The position numbers and the translations under genes are program-made. This document shows positions 1 through 6,800 of a stretch of 13,146 bases of DNA, in pieces; position 1 is the first letter of the stretch; each line of letters opens with the position of its first letter. Where the stretch lies: NCBI GenBank assembly GCA_900545325.1, contig UQZE01000051.1:1-13146 (forward strand). The letters run 5' to 3'. A model generated the notes under the pieces. It ran no database searches. It had not been told where the DNA came from and saw only the letters and a list, made by a program, of their open reading frames with translations. This DNA comes from an uncultured Eubacteriales bacterium. Lineage in GTDB: Bacteria > Bacillota > Clostridia > Christensenellales > Borkfalkiaceae.

Positions 1-425
1 ATATCGAAGAGGAGGCGGAAAAGGAAAACAGCGAATACGCCGATAAAAGCCCCGTCGATCTCAGCAGGGAAATAGACGTCGAGGTGGCGGAGCTCGTCAA
101 TTCCATAAGCGACCGCACTTTCGTAAAGGACGCGGACGGCAACATGTGGTCGTGGGGCGTGAACCTTTACGCGATGGTGTGCAGCGGCGACGCGCTGAAC
201 TGCACCTCGCCCGTGCGGTCCACCATGTTCCGCAAGGAAAATTACGATAAGGATTTCGCCACGAAAAACTACATGCTGAAGCCCGCTATCGTCATGAGCT
301 GCGTGGCGGTGTTCGCCGTGTGCTGGTTCACATGGTCGGAAATCAAGATCAGGCGGAACAGAAAGCTGGCCGCGGCGGAACAGAAACAGCTGGAAGAAAT
401 GCAGCGGAAAAACAAAAAAGACTGA
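1..425 (+). CDS. 3' end of an unrecognised membrane protein with a C-terminal anchor helix (5' truncated by the window)
   Basis: The reading frame is open from base 3 without a stop to TGA at 423-425, so this is the tail of a longer gene. A GTG at 84 is possible as a start but has no well-spaced ribosome site, so I treat the gene as partial. The visible ~140 residues begin with a charged, acidic stretch, then a segment rich in aromatics and cysteine, then one strongly hydrophobic helix (about bases 276-335), then a basic, Lys/Arg/Glu/Gln-rich tail likely to lie in the cytoplasm. I do not recognise the family. It ends 34 bases before the lipoprotein gene with no terminator between, so the two are probably co-transcribed. 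By position it could be part of a transport or surface-assembly protein of the glycan cluster, but nothing in the fragment proves this. Confidence 0.7.
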   Translation, partial: IEEEAEKENSEYADKSPVDLSREIDVEVAELVNSISDRTFVKDADGNMWSWGVNLYAMVCSGDALNCTSPVRSTMFRKENYDKDFATKNYMLKPAIVMSCVAVFAVCWFTWSEIKIRRNRKLAAAEQKQLEEMQRKNKKD

Positions 426-450
426 CGGCTCTCGCCGCAGAAAATAAAAA

Positions 451-455
451 AGGAG
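451..455 (+). promoter_or_regulatory. Ribosome binding site deciding between two adjacent ATG codons
   Basis: AGGAG at 451-455 lies 4 bases before the ATG at 460 and 7 bases before the ATG at 463. The second ATG has the spacing used by the neighbouring genes (7 bases at 3878, 9357 and 12646), so translation may really begin at 463, removing one Met. The protein is otherwise unchanged. Confidence 0.7.
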
Positions 456-459
456 TTTT

Positions 460-3400
460 ATGATGAGAAAGTTTTCAAAGCTGGTTGCCCTTGCAATGGC
501 GATCGTCATGGTCGCGGCGCTGGCGCTGACGGGCTGTAACAAGCCGGACGGCGCTCTCGCGCAGCCCTCGTCCGTAACCTATGCGGACGGCACGCTGACC
601 TGGTCGGCGGTTGAGGGCGCGACTTCCTACGACGTAACCGTCTATAAGGGAAAGGAAGTGGCGCTCGACACGCAGAACGTAAAGACGACGTCTTTGAGCG
701 TTTCCTCGCTCGCCGCTGGAAATTATACCGCGGGCGTGGTCGCGAAAGCGGACGGAAAGACCTCGTCCGCCGAAAAGAAAGCCGACTTTACGGTAGCGGA
801 GGCGCTTAAAGAACTTGCGACTCCCACGGGATTCGCGTATGACGAAGATAAGATCACCTGGACGGCCGTCGCGGGAGCGACCGCCGGTTACGCCGTCAAG
901 GTGGTGAACGAAAGCGGTTCGACCATGTTCGAAGAGGACGCGGTCATGTCCGCCGAACTCGACGTTTCCGAACTCGCGGCGGGCAAATATACGGTAACGG
1001 TTACGGCCAACGCCGTAGCGGGCGCGGCTCTCGCCTCCAAAACGGCAAGCTATGAATTTACCGTGGCGGACGCGAAACTCGCCACGCCGTCGGGCGGCGC
1101 GGTGGACGTTTCCGCGCGCAAAGTTACCTGGACGGCGGTGGAGAACGCCGCGGGTTATCAGGTTACGGCTACCGACGGCGCCGAACAGATTTTCGATAGA
1201 TACGTTACGGCGAACGAAGTGAATATCGACGAAGCGGAGGTGGACGAATTCACGCTCAGCATCGTCGCCGTTGGCGAAGAGGGCACGGAAAATTCCGATC
1301 CCTATGTTTACGAAGTGAAGATCAACGCGGTCAAGATAGAGGCTCCGTCGGAGATTAAGACGGACGACGACTGCAATATCCTTTCCTGGAAAGAGGTGGC
1401 GGGTTCCGACGCTTACCGTCTGGTGATCAAGAGCGGCGCGGAAACGGTCGTCGACGAAGAACTTATCGAAACTTCCTACGACATTTCCGCTCTGGGTAAG
1501 GGCGAATATTCTGTAGAAATGCAGACGCTCGCCGATCCCGACGACGTGTTCCGCACCGATTCCGATACGGTAAACGCGAAGTTCACCGTCGCTTCGCTGG
1601 GCGCTTTCGCCTCGCTGGGCGAACTCGAAATCGAGGGCGGCTATATCGTCTGGGCGGAAAACGACGCGCGCGGTTACGAAGTGAAAGTTACCGAATACGG
1701 CAAGGATCAGGCGCTCGACCTGAACGGCGTGAAAGTCGCGGACGGCAAATTCATGATCGCCGCGGCGGGGCTGAAAACGGGCGGCTACACCGTTACCGTT
1801 ACGCAGAAAGATAACCGCCACGACAGCGAAACGGGCACGCCCGCGAGCATAGACATCTCGCTGACGGACGTAAAATCCTTTACGGCCGCGGACATCGCGA
1901 AGTTCGACGGCATGGCGCCCGTAGGCGAACACGGCAAAGCGGAGCTTGTCGAACGCAACGGAAAACAGGTGGCGAAAGTTACGCCGACCGTGGACGGCTG
2001 GGGGCGTATCGGCAGCGAACCCGTTACCATCAACTACGGCAGCAACCCCGTTCTGTATATCGATATAGAAGATCTGGAAGTGGGCGGTTTCCACGCGCAG
2101 ATCCAGGTTGACGGCAACAATATCAAAATTCTCGACGACGGCGCGAAACTCGCCGACGTTGCGATCTCGCTCGTAACCGATCAGACGGCGAGCGGCTCGA
2201 AGAGCACGAGGATCCGCCTCGGCGTGGATACTTCCTCCACCACTTCGGCGAACGACGCCGTGGCCTATTACAACGGCTGCCGCGTGCTCTATATCACCGA
2301 TTACGTGCCCCCGTTCGAGGGCAAGCTGGAAAAGGTTACCGGCTTTGAGATCAGCAACGGCATGGATATCGCCTGGAACGCCGTTGAAAACGCCGATTCC
2401 TACTACGTAACGCTCGAAAATTCGGAAGGCTCCACCGTGCAGGAAAAAACGGCGCAGGCGGGCATTCAGTTCAACGCGCGCGATCTCGCGTCGGGAGAGT
2501 ATACGCTCACCGTTTCCGCTTTCAACAGCACGAACGACAAGGCGCTCGAATCCGATCCCGCGACGTATAATTTCAAAGTTACGTATCTCGCGGAGTACAG
2601 CGCGAAAGACATCTCTGCGTTTACCGTCAATCTCGTCGGCGACAGCAAGTCCGTTTATTACGACGAAAAAACGGACACCGCCGTTATGAACAATGACGGC
2701 GCCTACGGTTACGGCGCGATCGCTCCTGCAACGGGCGTGCAGGTCAACCTGTCCAACCAGCCTTTCGCGGTGGTCGACGCAGCAAGCATAGAATACGGAT
2801 ATCTCATCCGCGGTTTATGGACGGAAGACGGAAAGAGCGCGCAGACGCTGGTGCTCAGAAACGACACCGTGGGCGCGCTGACGGATACAAAGCTCTATAT
2901 CGAACTCTGGAAGAAAGCCGATCAGAACGGCGCTCCCGTTTTCGGCAAGGGCACGTATGCTTTCGGTATGGGATTCCTTGCGGGAGAAATCCAGGGCAAG
3001 GTAGTGCTGAACGGCATTAAACTTGTGGAAATTACGGAGGTTTCCGAACTCGATCCCGACGCGCACGCGCCGCTGGCCGCGCCGTCGGATGCGAAAGAGG
3101 AAAAGGGCGTGCTTTCCGCGAACTCCGTCAAGGGCAACGAAATGTATACGCCGACCTACGCGGTTACCGTTGCGGAAAAGGACGGCGTGCAGGTGTATTC
3201 GGAAACGAAACTTTCCGCGCCTTCGGTCGATCTCGCCGCGCTCGGACTTACGAGCGGCAAGACCTATTCCGTAACGTTCAAGGCGGAAGGGGATAACGGA
3301 TATTTCGTGGATTCGCCCGAATATACCGTGGAAGTCGGCTATGAAGAAGCCTTTGCGCTGACGGATTTCTCTGCGCTCGACTACGAAACGATGGCCGCGA

Positions 3401-3810
3401 AAAAGGGAGGCAACACCGTGCTCACGGGCGAAAAAGGCAAGCTGACCTCTGTCGTGAAAAACGGAGATTGGGGCTATAACTTCTTCAACGTGGATATTTC
3501 CTCCGTACGCGATAAACTGACGGACGATTATTATATGCAGTGGACGATCGACGTGGAAAACTCCACGGCGGGCGCGAACATTGCCACGAGGTTTTTGAAA
3601 GGCGAAGAAGTCGTCGGCACGGGCTGGGGCGACTCGGCCATACAGAAAGCCTTCCTCACCAGGGAATGGAACGATAAGATAACCGAAGACGGCGTCATCT
3701 GGTTCGCGTTCGGTCATGGCGGCGGCCAGGCCGGAAGCGAAGAGAATAAAACCGTTGTCTGCACTTCGATAAAATTTGTTAAATTCACGGTAAAAGACGT
3801 ACAGGCTTAA
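460..3810 (+). CDS. Large surface lipoprotein of FN3-like and repeated beta-rich (CBM-like) modules; likely glycan-binding, no catalytic domain seen
   Basis: Residues 1-26 are a lipoprotein signal: basic start, hydrophobic core, lipobox LTGC with the lipidated Cys at 26. The rest is beta-rich repeats. Seven fibronectin-III-like modules with a W-x-A-V-x-x-A-x-x-Y-x-V core lie at about 34-115, 117-205, 206-290, 292-380, 381-470, 621-710 and 870-960. Three longer modules at about 471-618, 711-866 and 961-1113 share an aromatic-Gly element followed by an extended beta region, resembling galactose-binding-type sandwiches. No enzyme domain or substrate-binding-protein fold is visible, so I infer a surface-exposed polysaccharide-binding or scaffold protein. 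The next gene carries the same module types and probably acts with it. It follows the membrane gene by 34 bases and is followed by a terminator-like hairpin that could lower expression of the next gene. Signal and architecture are clear; ligand and family are not. Confidence 0.85.
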   Translation: MMRKFSKLVALAMAIVMVAALALTGCNKPDGALAQPSSVTYADGTLTWSAVEGATSYDVTVYKGKEVALDTQNVKTTSLSVSSLAAGNYTAGVVAKADGKTSSAEKKADFTVAEALKELATPTGFAYDEDKITWTAVAGATAGYAVKVVNESGSTMFEEDAVMSAELDVSELAAGKYTVTVTANAVAGAALASKTASYEFTVADAKLATPSGGAVDVSARKVTWTAVENAAGYQVTATDGAEQIFDRYVTANEVNIDEAEVDEFTLSIVAVGEEGTENSDPYVYEVKINAVKIEAPSEIKTDDDCNILSWKEVAGSDAYRLVIKSGAETVVDEELIETSYDISALGKGEYSVEMQTLADPDDVFRTDSDTVNAKFTVASLGAFASLGELEIEGGYIVWAENDARGYEVKVTEYGKDQALDLNGVKVADGKFMIAAAGLKTGGYTVTVTQKDNRHDSETGTPASIDISLTDVKSFTAADIAKFDGMAPVGEHGKAELVERNGKQVAKVTPTVDGWGRIGSEPVTINYGSNPVLYIDIEDLEVGGFHAQIQVDGNNIKILDDGAKLADVAISLVTDQTASGSKSTRIRLGVDTSSTTSANDAVAYYNGCRVLYITDYVPPFEGKLEKVTGFEISNGMDIAWNAVENADSYYVTLENSEGSTVQEKTAQAGIQFNARDLASGEYTLTVSAFNSTNDKALESDPATYNFKVTYLAEYSAKDISAFTVNLVGDSKSVYYDEKTDTAVMNNDGAYGYGAIAPATGVQVNLSNQPFAVVDAASIEYGYLIRGLWTEDGKSAQTLVLRNDTVGALTDTKLYIELWKKADQNGAPVFGKGTYAFGMGFLAGEIQGKVVLNGIKLVEITEVSELDPDAHAPLAAPSDAKEEKGVLSANSVKGNEMYTPTYAVTVAEKDGVQVYSETKLSAPSVDLAALGLTSGKTYSVTFKAEGDNGYFVDSPEYTVEVGYEEAFALTDFSALDYETMAAKKGGNTVLTGEKGKLTSVVKNGDWGYNFFNVDISSVRDKLTDDYYMQWTIDVENSTAGANIATRFLKGEEVVGTGWGDSAIQKAFLTREWNDKITEDGVIWFAFGHGGGQAGSEENKTVVCTSIKFVKFTVKDVQA
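559..1869 (+). repeat. Array of five tandem FN3-like modules in the lipoprotein (residues 34-470)
   Basis: Five units of 80-90 residues each carry a Trp in the motif W-(S/T/K)-x-V (W48, W134, W224, W310, W398; the last has the divergent W-A-E-N), a Tyr about 10-11 residues later (Y57, Y144, Y233, Y319, Y406), and usually a G-x-Y-(T/S)-V strand near the end. The units differ considerably at the base level, so this is an old protein repeat, not a recent DNA duplication. It probably holds the binding modules away from the cell. Confidence 0.75.
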
Positions 3811-3820
3811 CCGTAGCTCG

Positions 3821-3862
3821 CGGACGGCCGCTCGGGCAGCCGAGCGACCGTCCGTTTATTTT
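3821..3862 (+). terminator. Terminator-like hairpin with U-tract, directly before the ribosome site of the giant gene
   Basis: Arms at 3821-3835 and 3840-3854 form a 15-bp GC-rich stem with one C-A mismatch and a GCAG loop, followed by TTTATTTT at 3855-3862. This has the form of an intrinsic terminator. The next ribosome site starts at 3864, leaving no room for a promoter, so the downstream gene must depend on read-through or on a promoter inside the lipoprotein gene. I infer a partial terminator that sets a lower level for the enzyme than for the lipoprotein. Confidence 0.8.
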
Positions 3863-3863
3863 C

Positions 3864-3870
3864 AAGGAGG
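3864..3870 (+). promoter_or_regulatory. Ribosome binding site fixing a GTG start
   Basis: AAGGAGG at 3864-3870 lies 7 bases before GTG at 3878 and 16 bases before the next in-frame ATG at 3887. The spacing favours the GTG. Confidence 0.8.
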
Positions 3871-3877
3871 ATTCAGA

Positions 3878-6800
3878 GTGAAAAAAATGACCATGTTTCT
3901 GCTTTCCTGCGTTCTGACCGCCGCCGTCGCGATCCCCGCGGTAACGTCGGGCTTTACGACGAAGAAAGCTTCCGCCGCGGTATTCAAGGAAAATCCGTAT
4001 ATGGCGGAACTGCAGCTGCCCACGGAGGAGCAGTACAACGAAAAGGACTGGAAACAGACCACGATTGACTTTCTCACCTACGTTTTCGACGAAAGCAATA
4101 CCTTTCCGGGCGAAAACGGAGAGCGCAAGATAGCGCGCTATACCGCGTCCAGCAACGCTAAGGCCTACTTTGAGTCGATAGGCAGAGGGGACGAGGCGCC
4201 CGAGGACATCTGGTCGATACCGCCGTATGTCGGCAAGGGGGACGACGTAACGCTGGGCGAGGGCATCACGGTCATCGCGGCAGTCATGTCCGGCGCGCTC
4301 GCGGGCATGGACCTCACCGCCTATAAGTGTTCGGACGGCAAAACGCGCAACTTCGTGAAGAGCGTGGTGGAATACTATCAGGCCGTCAACGGGCAGAACG
4401 TCGTTTTGAACGGCGGCGCGGGCGGCAAGACCGGCGTTACCTGGTGGTACGAACTTCTTCCCGGCGTGCTCTTTTCGGTGCTCGGCACGCAGTACGAGTC
4501 CGAAAGCTGGTATATGTACGACATCATCACCGAAAGCGCCCGTCAATGGCGTTCCGCGGTGGAGGGACTGGGCGGCGCGAGCGCCGATTTCTGGCATACC
4601 TCTTATAACCTAGCCACGGGGCAGCCTTACGACGGCAACTGGTACGAACCCGACGCGGCGGCGGGCATGGCGTATATTCTGTATTCCGCCTATTCCCTCA
4701 ATAAAAATCTGAAAGAAGAGGGCGGTTCCGCATACGCCACCGACGAAGAAATAGAAGAATTCCGCGAAGCGGCGGTATGGTGCATGAACTACCTCGAAAA
4801 ACTCGATACTTCGCCTTTTTACGAAGTTCTCACTTTCCTCGCGCCCTATCTCGCGGCGCGCATGAACGCCGAACAGGGCACGAATTACGACGTGGCGAAA
4901 ATGTTCGGCTGGCTGCTCGACGGCACCTCTACCGTCCGTTCGGGCTGGGGCATGATCACGGAAAACTGGGGCGATAAATACACCAACGGGCTGATGGGCT
5001 CGCTGACCGACGGCGAGGGCTACGCCTTTGCCATGAACACTTTCGACGCCATGCTCGGGTTCGGCCCCATGGTCAAATACGACACCCGTTTCGCGCGCGA
5101 CGTGTCGCGCTGGGTGCTCAGCGCCTCGCAGTCGGCGCAGGCTTACTATCCCGAACAGTATTCCACCGAAGGAAAGGTGGAGGACGCGGGGAGCGGACAC
5201 GAGATCTATCACGGAAAATATCAGTCCAACAACTGGATCGCGCAGGACGACGAAAAGGCGGGTTTTATCGCCTACGAGGGACTGCGCCGCTACCGCAGGT
5301 ACGTCGTGTGGAAAGACGGCAAGCGCGACACCGAATGGGATAAGTCCGTAACGCCTTACGCCAGCGGCGACGCGTTCACCTTCGACTGGGGCGGAGAAAC
5401 GGACTACGGTCTGTACGGTTCCTCGCACGTCGGCCTGTTCGGCGGAACGATAGAATATACCGACGTTCCCATGATCATACGCACCGACCTCAATAAGCTG
5501 GACGTTTACAGCGGCGGAAATATTCCGTTCTGGATGTACTACAACCCGTATAACGAGGCCAAGCAGATTACCGTAACGCTGCAGAATGCGGGCAGCCGCC
5601 TGTACGACACCATAACCAAGACCTATGTGCAAACGTCGGCCGGTGAAAACGGCACGGTGAAAATGACCATTCCCGCGGATACCACTTTTATCCTCGCGGA
5701 AATACCGCAGGGCGCGGAAGTGGTGAAAAACGGTTCCAACTATACCTGCAACGGCGAATTTATCGCGCAGGACCGCGGCTCGGTAACGCTTTCTCTCTAT
5801 ACCGACGCCGAGGGTAAGGAACCCGTCAGGGCGGGCAGCACGGTGGAGGGGACGATTTACGCCTCTCTCGAAGCGGTCGCGCCGGAGGGCGCGAATGTGG
5901 AGGGCGTTACGCTCACCTTTGCGGGAACGACCATCTATTCGGGCACGAGCGCGCCCGACGGCCTTTTTTCCATCGATACCAAAGAACTGAAAAACGGCAA
6001 GGGCGCGATCACCGCAACCCTGACGCTGTCAGGCGGGAGCATAGAAAAATCCTCCGTGAGCGTGCAGGTGCTCAACGTGGTCAAAACGCCCGCCGTAGAA
6101 TACGAGAGCGTTAAGGATATGGTGGACAAGTGGAACGCTTCCACAGTTTCCTGGCAGGAACTGTATCCCAACAGCGACCACACCTCGGTTGCCTCCGCAA
6201 ACGCGGACGGCGAATTCACCGTTACCGCCGAGGCCATGAAGGGCTACGGCTTTGTTACGTCCGAAATGTTCACCATGGACTTTTCGCGCGAACCTATGCT
6301 GGAATTTGAGGTAACGGACGTTTCCTCGCTCTATGCGGTTAAAGTCTACGTAGAGGGCATGGAAACGCATAACAACTATACGGGCGCATATATCATACGC
6401 GATACCGGCCGCACGGGCAAGGTAACCGTCAATATCCTCGAAGAAATACAGAAGGAAGACCGTACTTTCGACATGGAGGGCGCGCATAAGGCGTGCGTGA
6501 AGATCTCGCCTGTCGGCGTGAAAGGCGATTATGTGAGCATCAGGGACTTCAACGTGTACCATATGTACACTTCGCCCGTGCTCGACGAGCCCGACGTCTA
6601 CGAATGGGGTTTTAACTTCTCGCCCGTGTGGATGAGCCTGTGGTCCGGCTCGGCCGCCGACGGCGGCGTGAACGACGCGGCGCTCGAATATACAGGCGAC
6701 GGTACGGTGAAAGTTTCTTCCGTATCCGCGGCGGATTACTCGGGCATCGCTTCCCCGTATATCGCGACCGACCTCGGTCAGAACCCCGTTTTCGATATTT

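Noticed and set aside
84..86. GTG as true start of the first gene
   Set aside because: The same frame is open to the window edge, the upstream codons read as a sensible charged segment, and no well-spaced ribosome site precedes the GTG.
475..2094. 539-codon minus-strand open frame inside the lipoprotein gene
   Set aside because: Same cause; the sense strand carries a lipobox and FN3-like repeats, while the antisense product has no recognisable signal or domain.
2815..3717. 300-codon minus-strand open frame
   Set aside because: Antisense shadow of the lipoprotein gene with low-information Arg/Phe/Val composition.
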